From the NCBI GenBank assembly GCA_039720395.1, contig CM077823.1:9504107-9568106 (forward strand): a stretch of 64,000 bases of DNA, in the 5' to 3' direction. A program made the position numbers and the translations under genes. The notes under the pieces were generated by a model. That model was not told the origin of the DNA and made no database searches. It saw only the letters and a list, made by a program, of their open reading frames with translations. This document shows positions 61,001 through 62,703 of this stretch, piece by piece. This DNA comes from Liquidambar formosana (lineage: Eukaryota > Streptophyta > Magnoliopsida > Saxifragales > Altingiaceae). The stretch's first letter is position 1. Every line of letters begins with the position of its first letter.

Positions 61001-61290
61001 CACCCTCATTTTTAGTCCAAACACTGGCAGCATGTCACTTCATGCTTTTCTAGTTAGTAGCGTACTATAGCTTCTCACTACTGAATCAAACTAACTCATG
61101 ATGAATTGATGGGCAGATTCGATCGCAGTTGGATGATGCCATAGCCAGCGAATGCCCATTTTGTGGAGACTTGATGATCCGTGAGATCTCCTTGCCTTTT
61201 ATCCAGCCTGAGGAAGCACAAGAGGTTGCTTCATGGGAGATAAAACCACCTACCATTGGAAGCCAGAGGAGCCTCTCGTTAGGTGTTTGA
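4616..61290 (+). CDS. VPS18: Vacuolar protein sorting-associated protein 18 (HOPS/CORVET core subunit), 23 coding exons
   Basis: VPS18 is a shared core subunit of the HOPS and CORVET tethering complexes, acting on late endosomes and the vacuole membrane in SNARE-dependent fusion. Spliced exons: 4616-4778, 5818-6030, 6121-6260, 6882-6977, 12259-12326, 21361-21462, 21724-21868, 22300-22443, 22543-22662, 22848-22904, 25789-25848, 26466-26573, 29277-29419, 36241-36319, 36673-36735, 36931-37061, 39422-39527, 46378-46566, 56822-57049, 58565-58720, 58966-59127, 60455-60574, 61117-61290. They keep phase throughout and give 988 residues. By family knowledge the N-terminal half is a beta-propeller with the Pep3/Vps18 domain, followed by an alpha-solenoid (clathrin-type repeats, about 550-710). 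Visible here are a coiled coil near 790-830 and a C-terminal RING (C836, C839, C870, H872, H875, C878, C944, C947). The start is chosen from '[17 protein letters not shown]', the family's N-terminus, with an in-frame stop just upstream. The gene looks intact; its 57-kb span comes from transposons in the introns. Confidence 0.96.
5818..6030 (+). CDS. VPS18: VPS18 coding exon 2 (residues 55-125)
   Basis: Acceptor CTATAG|AGATGG, donor GAAG|GTAAAT. Encodes '[19 protein letters not shown]' and '[19 protein letters not shown]', strongly like Arabidopsis VPS18. Phase 1 on both borders. Confidence 0.95.
6121..6260 (+). CDS. VPS18: VPS18 coding exon 3 (residues 126-172)
   Basis: Acceptor AACACAG|CTTCTA, donor TTGCAG|GTACTA. 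Encodes '[19 protein letters not shown]' and '[17 protein letters not shown]'. The preceding intron is only 90 nt. Confidence 0.95.
6882..6977 (+). CDS. VPS18: VPS18 coding exon 4 (residues 173-204)
   Basis: Acceptor ATTTCAG|ATGGAA, donor CTGGAC|GTAAGT. Encodes '[19 protein letters not shown]' then '[13 protein letters not shown]'. Confidence 0.95.
7176..7775. mobile_element. hAT-like non-autonomous element, 600 bp, 8-bp TSD
   Basis: The left end starts 'aggggcggaacc' and the right end closes 'ggttctgcccctgg'-like sequence, an inverted pair. It is flanked by TACCTCAT (7168-7175) and TACTTCAT (7776-7783), an 8-bp target duplication with one mismatch. That size fits hAT. No transposase is encoded. 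A run of C with 'gcgcgcgg' lies near the right end. It sits in VPS18 intron 5. Confidence 0.75.
7848..7884. repeat. (TA)n microsatellite
   Basis: About 18 uninterrupted TA units in VPS18 intron 5. Confidence 0.95.
7886..8455. repeat. Pair of ~205-bp direct repeats around an L1 tail
   Basis: 7886-8090 and 8250-8455 match closely in the same orientation. Shared anchors in order are 'aaaatattactctttttgt', 'actaggtttcagccctccct', 'aataaaatttaccttcat', 'caatgggtc' and 'cttggaataattagttcc'. The spacer 8091-8215 holds an L1-type 3' tail. This is either a segmental tandem duplication or two related insertions. Confidence 0.8.
8091..8215 (+). mobile_element. L1-type LINE 3' end with A-rich tail
   Basis: Contains 'gtaggacttctcgtcctc', 'cttaataaaatttttc' (a polyadenylation-like signal) and an A-rich tail at 8190-8212. 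It shares this signature with the tails at 4480 and 20290. No coding remains. Confidence 0.7.
8608..8770. repeat. Short direct repeat, two copies 120 bp apart
   Basis: 'accttccattgat' followed by 'tatgaagaatgata' (or 'catgaagaatgata') and 'gtcatt' occurs at about 8617 and again at about 8738. AT-rich intronic sequence surrounds both. No element ends were found. Confidence 0.6.
9361..9392. repeat. (TC)n microsatellite
   Basis: About 16 CT/TC units directly upstream of L1-derived coding sequence. Confidence 0.9.
9400..10500 (+). pseudogene. L1-type LINE 3' part with duplicated zinc-binding RT-associated domain
   Basis: An open frame at 9418-9831 reads '[18 protein letters not shown]', '[19 protein letters not shown]', then, 162 bp on, '[19 protein letters not shown]' with 'LHCD'. 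This is the zf-RVT domain (C-x2-C...H-x4-C-type) at the end of plant L1 ORF2. A further frame reads '[17 protein letters not shown]', which usually follows it. The 3' part has 23 T (near 10050) and ends near 10450 with a LINE-like trailer. The duplicated segment keeps frame (54 codons). Stops after 9831 and frame changes make it a relic. Confidence 0.8.
10501..11294. other. Intron 5 stretch, mostly unassigned
   Basis: AT-rich. 10665-11090 could be the antisense tail of another LINE (it opens 'ttttttgatgaggataacaa' like LINE 3' ends read backward), but no domain can be read with assurance. Confidence 0.35.
11295..11700 (-). pseudogene. L1-type LINE 3' end, antisense
   Basis: On the minus strand 11690-11560 reads '[19 protein letters not shown]' and 'RTFEG', the stretch that follows the zf-RVT domain in plant L1 ORF2. 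It is followed by about 250 nt of non-coding trailer and an A tail (T run on the + strand at 11299-11311). 5'-truncated. It lies in VPS18 intron 5, opposite to the gene. Confidence 0.7.
11701..12258. other. End of VPS18 intron 5, unassigned
   Basis: 11700-12130 is G/T-rich on the + strand and may derive from a LINE first ORF ('[19 protein letters not shown]' can be read), but this is weak. Normal intron sequence resumes about 12120 and ends at the acceptor TTTCTAG (12258). Confidence 0.35.
12259..12326 (+). CDS. VPS18: VPS18 coding exon 5 (residues 205-226), GC donor
   Basis: Encodes '[19 protein letters not shown]' then 'IPN'. In-frame joining with the next exon (AG|T = Ser, then '[19 protein letters not shown]') requires the exon to end AACAG at 12326, followed by GCGAGT. 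This is a GC splice donor, not GT. The nearby GT at 12331 would add two codons plus 1 nt and shift the frame. Confidence 0.9.
13261..13745 (-). mobile_element. LTR-like fragment, antisense (low certainty)
   Basis: A purine-rich block ('gaagaagaagtagaagaag') followed by 'cccttatttatagactcta' and repeated 'aaaactta'-type AT sequence resembles, in layout, the antisense LTRs at 23101, 33825 and 37541 (A/G-rich start, then a TATA-like 'tatttata' region). Ends and target duplication were not found. Confidence 0.35.
13826..14536 (+). pseudogene. L1-type LINE ORF2 C-terminal part, left half (interrupted by copia)
   Basis: One long open frame (13753-14586) reads '[19 protein letters not shown]', '[18 protein letters not shown]', '[19 protein letters not shown]', '[19 protein letters not shown]' and 'LFLHCQ'. 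This is the region after reverse transcriptase plus the zf-RVT zinc-binding domain of a plant L1. The frame reaches 'MAMFWVI' and is cut at about 14536 by the copia 5' LTR. The missing continuation is at 20092 ('[10 protein letters not shown]'). The 5' end is truncated: no RT or endonuclease lies upstream. Confidence 0.88.
14537..14729 (+). repeat. copia 5' LTR
   Basis: Starts 'ttttaaggttattag' where the 3' copy has 'tgttaaggttattag', so the terminal TG is mutated. Ends 'aaaccagaaca'. Contains a C/T-rich stretch with 'ctctctctctctct'. Confidence 0.9.
14730..14741 (+). other. copia primer-binding site (initiator tRNA-Met type)
   Basis: TGGTATCAGAGC directly abuts the 5' LTR. This is the standard plant copia site complementary to the 3' end of initiator methionine tRNA. 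Confidence 0.92.
15486..15662. mobile_element. 177-bp MITE, hAT-like, inserted in the copia gag start codon
   Basis: Ends are inverted repeats: 'ctatgttacatggac' at the left, 'gtccatgtaacatag' at the right (perfect 15 bp). Flanks are a perfect 8-bp duplication, ATGGCAGA, at 15478-15485 and 15663-15670. The interior carries repeated 'aagtgtc' and 'gtgtcc' motifs, as does the left end of the element at 30941, whose terminus (CTATGAAGCACGGAC) is similar. The duplicated target contains the gag ATG. Confidence 0.93.
15663..16833 (+). pseudogene. copia gag with zinc knuckle, frameshifted
   Basis: 15663-16112 opens MADSGETK and reads '[19 protein letters not shown]', '[13 protein letters not shown]' and '[19 protein letters not shown]', the plant copia Gag (UBN2 and preceding DUF4219-like) pattern. 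A stop at 16110 and frame changes to 16260 break it. A second open part (16156-16833) contains the CCHC knuckle C-x2-C-x4-H-x4-C ('[14 protein letters not shown]') and runs into the protease motif 'SWVIDSGG' near 16772-16795. The start codon lies in the target duplication of the 177-bp MITE, so upstream leader spacing is altered. Confidence 0.85.
16770..19890 (+). pseudogene. copia pol (protease, integrase, reverse transcriptase, RNase H), broken
   Basis: In order: aspartic protease active-site DSG (about 16780); gag_pre-integrase block '[18 protein letters not shown]'; integrase core with '[13 protein letters not shown]', 'LHYDNVMEF' and 'QNDVAERKN' (17344-17916), keeping acidic D/D/E positions though the usual DNG is DNV; reverse transcriptase from 18370 ('[19 protein letters not shown]', '[19 protein letters not shown]'), then 'YVDDIVV' at about 18934; RNase H near 19540-19830 ('[13 protein letters not shown]', 'DIFTKALGK'). 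Frameshifts or stops lie near 16830, 17345, 17916, 18125, 18760, 18903, 19028, 19300 and 19605. It would integrate and copy the element if intact; here it is dead. Confidence 0.9.
19886..19898 (+). other. copia polypurine tract
   Basis: CCTTGAGGGGGAG directly precedes the 3' LTR and would prime plus-strand synthesis. Confidence 0.85.
19899..20091 (+). repeat. copia 3' LTR
   Basis: Starts TGTTAAGG and ends CAGAACA (canonical TG...CA), 193 bp, about 95% identical to the 5' copy. Confidence 0.92.
20092..20395 (+). pseudogene. L1-type LINE ORF2 end and 3' tail, right half after copia
   Basis: Continues the L1 cut at 14536: '[10 protein letters not shown]', '[18 protein letters not shown]' and a stop, then a trailer with 'aggaccacttgtcctcctc', 'cttaataaaatcttc' and an A-rich tail (20358-20394). 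Joined to the left half it restores the usual end of a plant L1. Confidence 0.85.
20433..20778 (-). mobile_element. TRIM retrotransposon A (two LTRs), antisense
   Basis: Two ~113-bp LTRs (20433-20547 and 20667-20778) begin TGTTAAGTTTCC on the + strand. Between them lies the reverse of 'tggtatcagagc' (PBS) and of a 'gagggggag' polypurine tract. The internal part has (CAA)n. No coding capacity. Same family as the elements at 24428, 27021, 40741 and 44132. Confidence 0.88.
21361..21462 (+). CDS. VPS18: VPS18 coding exon 6 (residues 227-260)
   Basis: Acceptor CATCTTGCAG|TGAATT. Encodes '[19 protein letters not shown]' and '[14 protein letters not shown]', nearly identical to Arabidopsis. Donor CATAG|GTAGAG. 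Confidence 0.95.
21690..21709. repeat. G20 tract at the 3' end of VPS18 intron 7
   Basis: Twenty consecutive G end 13 nt before the acceptor AG at 21722-21723, in the place where a pyrimidine tract is normal. Confidence 0.95.
21724..21868 (+). CDS. VPS18: VPS18 coding exon 7 (residues 261-309)
   Basis: Acceptor TTGGTTAG|TTCACC. Encodes '[19 protein letters not shown]' and '[16 protein letters not shown]', the start of the Pep3/Vps18 domain by family knowledge. Donor GTTAAG|GTGCGT. Confidence 0.95.
22300..22443 (+). CDS. VPS18: VPS18 coding exon 8 (residues 310-357)
   Basis: Encodes '[19 protein letters not shown]' and '[19 protein letters not shown]'. Acceptor TTTATAG, donor TTTCAG|GTTTAT. 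Confidence 0.95.
22543..22662 (+). CDS. VPS18: VPS18 coding exon 9 (residues 358-397)
   Basis: Encodes '[19 protein letters not shown]' and '[18 protein letters not shown]', the propeller-to-solenoid transition. Acceptor ATTGCAG, donor GTGCAG|GTCATG. Confidence 0.95.
22848..22904 (+). CDS. VPS18: VPS18 coding exon 10 (residues 398-416)
   Basis: 57-nt microexon-size exon encoding [19 protein letters not shown]. Acceptor TATGCAG, donor GCAAAA|GTATAT. Confidence 0.93.
23101..23505 (-). mobile_element. LTR-like sequence, antisense, solo
   Basis: Begins 'tgatgtagaacatcc' and contains 'ggcacctagggtttg', 'ttggagtcagcaccaaac' and 'catcaaataagg'. The same phrases recur at 33825-34195. On the minus strand a TATA-like 'tatataag' lies in the middle, as expected of an LTR promoter. 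No internal region is attached. Confidence 0.55.
23690..24290 (+). pseudogene. RTE-type LINE fragment with ~270-bp tandem duplication, broken
   Basis: Frame-mixed reading gives '[19 protein letters not shown]' (an RTE reverse-transcriptase start pattern of the type KMK..KA.GPDGIP.E.W) and '[16 protein letters not shown]' (a C-terminal RPK.TW.E...KDM pattern). The block 23705-23970 recurs at 23971-24230 with shared 'ggctataacaaagt', 'attgattcaactta' and 'gaaaatacatgattg'. Stops occur in every frame. Confidence 0.55.
24428..24541 (-). mobile_element. TRIM LTR B (single LTR), antisense
   Basis: TGTTAAGTTTCC to CCCAACA, 114 bp, of the same LTR family as at 20433. The sequence to the right (24542-24700) is not the usual TRIM interior, so this is a solo LTR or a recombined remnant. 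Confidence 0.75.
24542..25610. other. VPS18 intron 11 middle, unassigned
   Basis: No open frame or element end was recognised. 24560-24690 has C/T-rich phrases around 'gggcctagggtttactcat'. Confidence 0.4.
25611..25692. repeat. (TA)n followed by (GA)n microsatellite
   Basis: About 18 TA units and then interrupted GA units in VPS18 intron 11, roughly 100 bp before the exon at 25789. Confidence 0.95.
25789..25848 (+). CDS. VPS18: VPS18 coding exon 11 (residues 417-436)
   Basis: Encodes '[19 protein letters not shown]' plus Q. Acceptor TTTTGCAG, donor GAACAG|GTAATT. Confidence 0.93.
26024..26400. mobile_element. MITE with 9-bp TSD (Mutator-like), 377 bp, with expanded C tract
   Basis: Ends GGGTAAATTGCAGAA...TTCTGCAATTTACCC are inverted repeats. 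The flanks TTGTTTTTA (26015-26023 and 26401-26409) are a perfect 9-bp duplication, typical of Mutator-like elements. The left TIR continues into 29 C (26039-26067) where the right TIR has about five G. No coding. Lies in VPS18 intron 12. Confidence 0.88.
26466..26573 (+). CDS. VPS18: VPS18 coding exon 12 (residues 437-472)
   Basis: Encodes '[19 protein letters not shown]' and '[17 protein letters not shown]'. Acceptor ACTTGCAG, donor GACAAG|GTTTTG. Confidence 0.95.
27021..27610 (-). mobile_element. Tandem TRIM C: three LTRs and two interiors, antisense
   Basis: LTRs lie at 27021-27134, 27239-27349 and 27501-27610. Each interior carries the reversed 'gataccatg'- or 'gatacca'-type PBS and an 'actccc' polypurine remnant. 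This LTR-interior-LTR-interior-LTR form arises by unequal recombination between TRIM LTRs. Flanking sequence ('ctccaatgg' repeats at 26950-27015 and 27611-27730) looks like another MITE that it entered. Confidence 0.82.
27780..28440 (+). pseudogene. LINE ORF1-like or TE-associated fragment
   Basis: Two overlapping frames read '[19 protein letters not shown]'-like text ([13 protein letters not shown]) followed by '[19 protein letters not shown]'. This resembles the plant repeat-associated pattern 'GR.L.I.......R..FLIVPEG..G.GW'. A second frame from 28141 reads '[19 protein letters not shown]'. I am confident only that it is TE-like, not a host gene; stops separate the parts. Confidence 0.45.
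28441..29276. other. VPS18 intron 13 right part
   Basis: AT-rich intron sequence with no recognisable element; it ends in the acceptor CGTTTAG. Confidence 0.5.
29277..29419 (+). CDS. VPS18: VPS18 coding exon 13 (residues 473-520)
   Basis: Encodes '[19 protein letters not shown]' and '[19 protein letters not shown]'. Donor GAAAG|GTAACT; the split Ser codon completes at 36241. Confidence 0.95.
30130..30600 (-). pseudogene. LINE RNase H-type domain relic, antisense
   Basis: On the minus strand from about 30580 the text '[11 protein letters not shown]', '[19 protein letters not shown]' and 'EGIASKAK' follows the plant L1 C-terminal RNase H pattern (LNFDGSS.GNPG.AGIGGV.RD). Stops replace several conserved residues. 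Lies in VPS18 intron 14. Confidence 0.65.
31258..32046 (-). pseudogene. Captured NUP98-type FG nucleoporin 5' fragment (two exons and an intron)
   Basis: Minus-strand exon 1 is 32046-32028: ATG TTT GAT TCA AGT AGT C, followed by a GTAAGT donor. The intron is 32027-31683, ending TTTTACAG. Exon 2 starts at 31682 and reads '[18 protein letters not shown]', '[19 protein letters not shown]', '[19 protein letters not shown]' and 'MPAFGASS'. This matches the N-terminal GLFG/FG-repeat region of plant NUP98 (nuclear pore, docking sites for transport receptors). Similarity stops near 31405; the frame continues through TE sequence to a stop at 31258, giving a predicted 147-residue chimera if spliced. 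Some FG motifs are altered (LAS, FRS). It is a transduplicated fragment, antisense to VPS18. Confidence 0.85.
32115..32345. mobile_element. Small MITE between (TA)n runs
   Basis: The core (32147-32315) has inverted ends around 'atatcagca' and 'cagcacgtgct', with internal 'gcattgggggttgtacc' and 'ggtacaactcccaatgc' facing each other, so it can fold into a hairpin. The same family is at 62542-62703. TA microsatellites flank both sides, suggesting preference for or expansion of a TA target. Confidence 0.7.
33590..34288. mobile_element. TIR-like element 'ctagtggtggagcc...ctccgccctag', with LTR inside
   Basis: The left end 'ctagtggtggagccag' and the right end 'cctccgccctag' are imperfect inverted repeats, with ATGTAA directly outside both. 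The middle (33825-34195) is an antisense LTR-like sequence of the family at 23101 ('ggcacctagggg', 'ttggagtcgacaccaaacc'). No coding. Confidence 0.5.
34298..35166 (-). mobile_element. Solo copia-type LTR, antisense
   Basis: On the minus strand it begins TGTTAGTAGTATATCC and ends CTTTAGGGCTACA. Phrases such as 'aaaccaatcatatagatgat' and 'ttaataaagggttttattc' are typical of one plant copia LTR family as I remember it. The length of 869 bp is plausible for that family. No PBS, coding or second LTR is adjacent. Flanking 5-mers do not match. Confidence 0.55.
35167..36240. other. VPS18 intron 14 right part
   Basis: No recognisable element; AT-rich, ending in TTTTTTGCAG. Confidence 0.5.
36241..36319 (+). 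CDS. VPS18: VPS18 coding exon 14 (residues 520-546)
   Basis: Encodes '[19 protein letters not shown]' and 'VIHHYIQ', helical solenoid. Donor TTCAG|GTGCTT. Confidence 0.95.
36673..36735 (+). CDS. VPS18: VPS18 coding exon 15 (residues 547-567)
   Basis: Encodes '[19 protein letters not shown]' plus LQ. Acceptor ATCCAG, donor CTTCAG|GTACAG. Confidence 0.94.
36931..37061 (+). CDS. VPS18: VPS18 coding exon 16 (residues 568-611)
   Basis: Encodes '[19 protein letters not shown]' and '[19 protein letters not shown]'. Donor GCAAA|GTAATG with split Lys codon. Confidence 0.95.
37541..39040 (-). mobile_element. Ty3/gypsy-like remnant with gag trace and 3' LTR, antisense
   Basis: Read on the minus strand: '[19 protein letters not shown]' (plant gypsy Gag, .WL....YF.YYKV..) lies near 38870-38790, later '[16 protein letters not shown]' near 37950, and an LTR-like block from about 37943 to 37541. 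That block starts TGACGGGAATCATG, contains a TATA-like 'tatatag', and ends in C/T-rich sequence and TTTACATCA. Stops break all frames, and no pol or 5' LTR was seen. Sits in VPS18 intron 17. Confidence 0.55.
39422..39527 (+). CDS. VPS18: VPS18 coding exon 17 (residues 611-646)
   Basis: Encodes '[19 protein letters not shown]' and '[13 protein letters not shown]', a clathrin-type repeat. Acceptor GAATGCAG, donor AAGCAG|GTTGAG. Confidence 0.95.
40741..42402 (+). mobile_element. TRIM D, interrupted by a hAT-like element
   Basis: LTRs 40741-40853 and 42290-42402 (113 bp each), PBS TGGTATCAGAAC at 40854, polypurine TGAGGGGGAG before the 3' LTR, and perfect 5-bp duplication TGAAT (40736-40740 and 42403-42407). 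Without the inserted 1.35 kb it would be about 316 bp. It interrupts the antisense L1. Confidence 0.93.
40879..42216. mobile_element. hAT-like non-autonomous element, 1,338 bp, inside TRIM D
   Basis: Termini CATGGTTCGAAGTC and (inverted) CATGGTTCAAAGTC; perfect 8-bp duplication GTTCTTGG at 40871-40878 and 42217-42224. The subterminal zones repeat 'gagacgag'/'cgagatc'. The termini match those of the 5.58-kb hAT at 47198, making this its likely deletion derivative. No transposase frame remains. Confidence 0.92.
43907..44856. mobile_element. hAT-like element, 950 bp, containing TRIM E
   Basis: Ends CAATGTTTTTAAAGGCG and (inverted) CATTGTTTTAAAAAGCTC. Flanks GTTCTAAT (43899-43906) and GTTCTGAT (44857-44864) are an 8-bp duplication with one mismatch. 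The subterminal zones repeat 'aaggcg' and 'aggcgtatgcct'. Without the TRIM it is about 600 bp. It interrupts the antisense L1. Confidence 0.78.
44132..44478 (+). mobile_element. TRIM E, complete
   Basis: LTRs 44132-44244 and 44367-44478, nearly identical, with PBS TGGTATCAGAGCC at 44245, a (GTT)n interior and a 'gaggggaag' polypurine tract. Flanks AAGAT and AAGAC form a 5-bp duplication with one mismatch. It looks young, given the LTR similarity. Confidence 0.92.
44986..46377. other. VPS18 intron 18 right part
   Basis: AT-rich with no recognisable gene or element; it ends in AAAATCAG. Confidence 0.5.
46378..46566 (+). CDS. VPS18: VPS18 coding exon 18 (residues 647-709)
   Basis: Encodes '[19 protein letters not shown]', '[19 protein letters not shown]' and '[14 protein letters not shown]', the best conserved solenoid segment. 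Donor CTACAG|GTAATA opens the 10.3-kb intron 19. Confidence 0.96.
46840..47190 (+). mobile_element. Possible 5' end of an LTR element (LTR plus PBS-like site)
   Basis: Contains two direct copies, 58 bp apart, of 'ctattagtttgatatagat', then 'caactctctattcactac', a C/T-rich stretch, and 'ttggtatcaagc' near 47063, which resembles a tRNA-Met primer site. No coding follows; the hAT at 47198 interrupts it. Low certainty. Confidence 0.35.
48035..48620. repeat. ~265-bp tandem repeat in the hAT leader, about 2.2 copies
   Basis: 'cttatattcctatta', 'ctttaggg', 'caaaagctgtattt', 'gttctaattagaaaaataga' and 'ttgattgaaaataaaaattt' recur in the same order starting near 48041, 48299 and, partly, 48576. It lies between the TIR zone and the transposase start. 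Confidence 0.85.
48847..52387 (+). pseudogene. hAT transposase (BED zinc finger, DUF659, HATC), inactivated
   Basis: Starts at 48847 ([18 protein letters not shown], then TGA at 48901). The BED finger follows: '[19 protein letters not shown]'. 49740-50230 is DUF659 with '[18 protein letters not shown]', '[15 protein letters not shown]' and '[17 protein letters not shown]'. 50283-50580 is the following helical part. 51040-51240 is the C-terminal dimerisation domain: '[19 protein letters not shown]', 'CSSSGCERN' and '[10 protein letters not shown]'. The catalytic D, D and E positions expected of hAT enzymes are still visible. Stops or frameshifts lie near 48901, 49437, 49604, 49620, 50234 and 51150. 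Splice-like breaks fall near 50575 and 50660. A low-complexity Ser/Arg and Gly tail lies at 51560-51660. Confidence 0.9.
53088..53200. repeat. Relative of the 30878 element left end (empty site)
   Basis: 'ggacttaaatatcgatatt', 'caaaaatatggatatatcga' and 'aaaatatcgatatcaattta' align to 30878-30940 joined directly to 32418-32465. The 1,477-bp NUP98-carrying element and one copy of AAGATATA are missing here. Confidence 0.8.
54414..54512. repeat. 33-bp tandem repeat, three copies
   Basis: Units start at 54414, 54447 and 54480: 'gcatgagatggctcttcaag', 'gcacgaggtggcacttcaag' and 'gcatgaggaggcacttcaag', each followed by about 13 diverged bases. Confidence 0.9.
54915..54966. repeat. T24-G28 homopolymer pair
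   Basis: Twenty-four T directly followed by twenty-eight G in VPS18 intron 19. It could be real or a sequencing/assembly length error. Confidence 0.9.
56822..57049 (+). CDS. VPS18: VPS18 coding exon 19 (residues 710-785)
   Basis: Encodes '[19 protein letters not shown]', '[19 protein letters not shown]', '[19 protein letters not shown]' and '[19 protein letters not shown]'. Acceptor TGCAATAG, donor TTCAAG|GTAATA. Largest coding exon. Confidence 0.96.
57530..57725. mobile_element. Possible LTR fragment beginning TGTAACACCCC
   Basis: 'tgtaacaccccattctt', 'ctcacagctttaaaacgcgt' and 'ggtatatggacctaacacct' resemble LTR starts of some plant gypsy/TRIM families. No second LTR, PBS or duplication was seen in VPS18 intron 20. 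Confidence 0.35.
57999..58072. repeat. (CT)n and (TA)n microsatellite
   Basis: Interrupted CT units (58003-58050) followed by TA units (58052-58070) in VPS18 intron 20. Confidence 0.9.
58565..58720 (+). CDS. VPS18: VPS18 coding exon 20 (residues 786-837)
   Basis: Encodes '[19 protein letters not shown]' (coiled coil) and '[19 protein letters not shown]'-like text, ending 'EECG' with the first RING cysteine C836. Acceptor TTTGTAG, donor TGTGGG|GTATTG. Confidence 0.95.
58966..59127 (+). CDS. VPS18: VPS18 coding exon 21 (residues 838-891), RING core
   Basis: Begins V-C (C839) and encodes '[16 protein letters not shown]' (C870, H872, H875, C878). Acceptor TTATCAG, donor GCTCAA|GTAAGT. Confidence 0.95.
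59128..60454 (+). other. VPS18 intron 21
   Basis: 1,327 nt, GT-AG, AT-rich, with no recognisable element. Confidence 0.6.
60455..60574 (+). CDS. VPS18: VPS18 coding exon 22 (residues 892-931)
   Basis: Encodes '[19 protein letters not shown]' and '[13 protein letters not shown]', the insertion between the two halves of the RING. Acceptor GTTTCAG, donor GATAAG|GTCTGT. Confidence 0.94.
61117..61290 (+). CDS. VPS18: VPS18 coding exon 23 (residues 932-988, stop)
   Basis: Encodes '[19 protein letters not shown]' with the last RING pair C944/C947, then '[19 protein letters not shown]' and a tail ending SLGV, TGA at 61288. Acceptor GATGGGCAG. Confidence 0.95.
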   Translation: MRSQLDDAIASECPFCGDLMIREISLPFIQPEEAQEVASWEIKPPTIGSQRSLSLGV

Positions 61291-61680
61291 TGAGACTCGC
61301 GTTTGTATTTATCCATATGCATGTTTGTTCTCAGGAGCTGTTTCATTGTAAATTATTTAGCTTTATCTCTCTTTGGTTCCTAATTTTATATTTTCAGCAT
61401 TGAAGTGGGTCATGCACAATGCTTCCTTTGTGTGATTATTATTTTGTACATTTTTTTTTTTTTTTTGATAGAAAAAGAAATATTATTGATTAAATTAATG
61501 AGTACAATGATGAAAAGCTACACCATATCTATCTTCCATACAAATATTCCAAAGAGTTTTAGGAAATCTATTGTCCCAAACATGGCATGGATCTTGAAAA
61601 TGTCCTAAACTTGCCATATAATCAGCTGCTCTATTTGTGTGATTATTATTTTGTACATTTAGGGGCTAAGGATTTTTTAT
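61291..61680 (+). other. VPS18 3' UTR and flank
   Basis: T-rich sequence after the stop. No clear AATAAA was found before 61450, so the cleavage site is not placed. A LINE-type insertion begins at 61454. Confidence 0.5.
61427..61660 (-). mobile_element. 5'-truncated LINE/SINE-type insertion with 27-bp target duplication
   Basis: 'tttgtgtgattattattttg' plus 'tacattt' occurs at 61427-61453 and identically at 61634-61660. Between them is a T run on the + strand (an A tail on the minus strand) followed by 'gatagaaaaagaaatattat', an L1-type 3' end read backward, and about 130 bp more. This is classic target-primed insertion, 180 bp, antisense to VPS18. Confidence 0.88.
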
Positions 61681-62402
61681 TTTCAGGTAGGGAATTGGCT
61701 TACTTGTGGTAATATTAATTTTGCAATGGCTTAAATTGTCACTATTGAATCATTTTCAACTGAGAATTGGCTTTGAAAGGGTTTTACTTTTTCCTACCCC
61801 TATTCCACTCCCATTGTTCTCAGTTCATTTGCTATCTTAACACCTTTTATTACATGAACAGTCACAATGAGCTGATAAATGGGAAGCTATGAGGACAAAA
61901 ACCAGAGCTCATTAGTCTAAAAACGTCATTTTCAGGTTCCAATAAAATCAAGATTGTTATTTTGTCTCTGTTAAGAGCCGTTATATATGTATCAAGTGAA
62001 CAACAAACGAAAAGCATTAATTGAAATCAAGAAGAGTCGATAGGCTTCTATGGTTTTGTATATTGGTCATTCAAGTAAGGATAATCCGCAAAATTCAATT
62101 CAGTTGGGAAAATGGTACTGTATTTGTTTTCAAATTATTTTCCCAGGTTAACATCTCAACTGATATGGCTACATAACAATACATAAATTTGAATTTTGAA
62201 ATTTGACTTTGAATAGTGATCCAAAAATAGAACCAATACCAAGATATACCACTTCATTTGGGATGTTAAATTTGAGAAGCTGATTTGAGATAAATAGCAC
62301 TATTGTTTAGTGATTGTTTTTACTAATTATCACATTAAGAAAAATGTCTTAGTTTTTATTTAATATTTTTTTATACCAGGCAAGAAACATGATGTAGAAT
62401 CA
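61661..62402. other. Downstream intergenic sequence
   Basis: AT-rich; no gene or element recognised. Confidence 0.5.
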
Positions 62403-62515
62403 GTGTAAATACATTATAACTATTGCATGTAGCATACAAATTCAGGTCTAAGGACATACCTCTTGCGGAAGAGACCTGAAAATCGTTTGACGTTTGTTGT
62501 TACAAGCTCCACGTA
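62403..62515. repeat. Dispersed repeat, copy B (first copy at 1383)
   Basis: Same order of motifs as at 1383-1500: 'gtgtaaata', 'ctaaggacatacctc', 'ggaagagacc' and 'tttgttgttacaagctcca'. Confidence 0.65.
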
Positions 62516-62541
62516 GGTATTTATGAACTTTCAGTCTAAAG

Positions 62542-62703
62542 TCAAGTAGGGATATGCTGATATAAATGATATTTGTACCATGCATTAAGGGTTGTCTCCC
62601 ATGCCTTGACGCAATGTACCCTATAACCTACCAATACACAGGGTAGTGAGTACAACCCCAATGCACGTATTAATATAACTTATATCAATACATCCCTACT
62701 TGA
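62542..62703. mobile_element. MITE, 162 bp
   Basis: Ends TCAAGTAGGGAT and ATCCCTACTTGA are perfect inverted repeats, continued by 'ctgatataa' and 'ttatatcaa'. Internal 'gcattaagggttgtc' faces 'gtacaaccccaatgc'. Same family as the copy at 32147. Confidence 0.88.

Noticed and set aside
4616..61290. VPS18 as a pseudogene because of the insertions
   Set aside because: All insertions are intronic and the 23 exons join without stop or frameshift.
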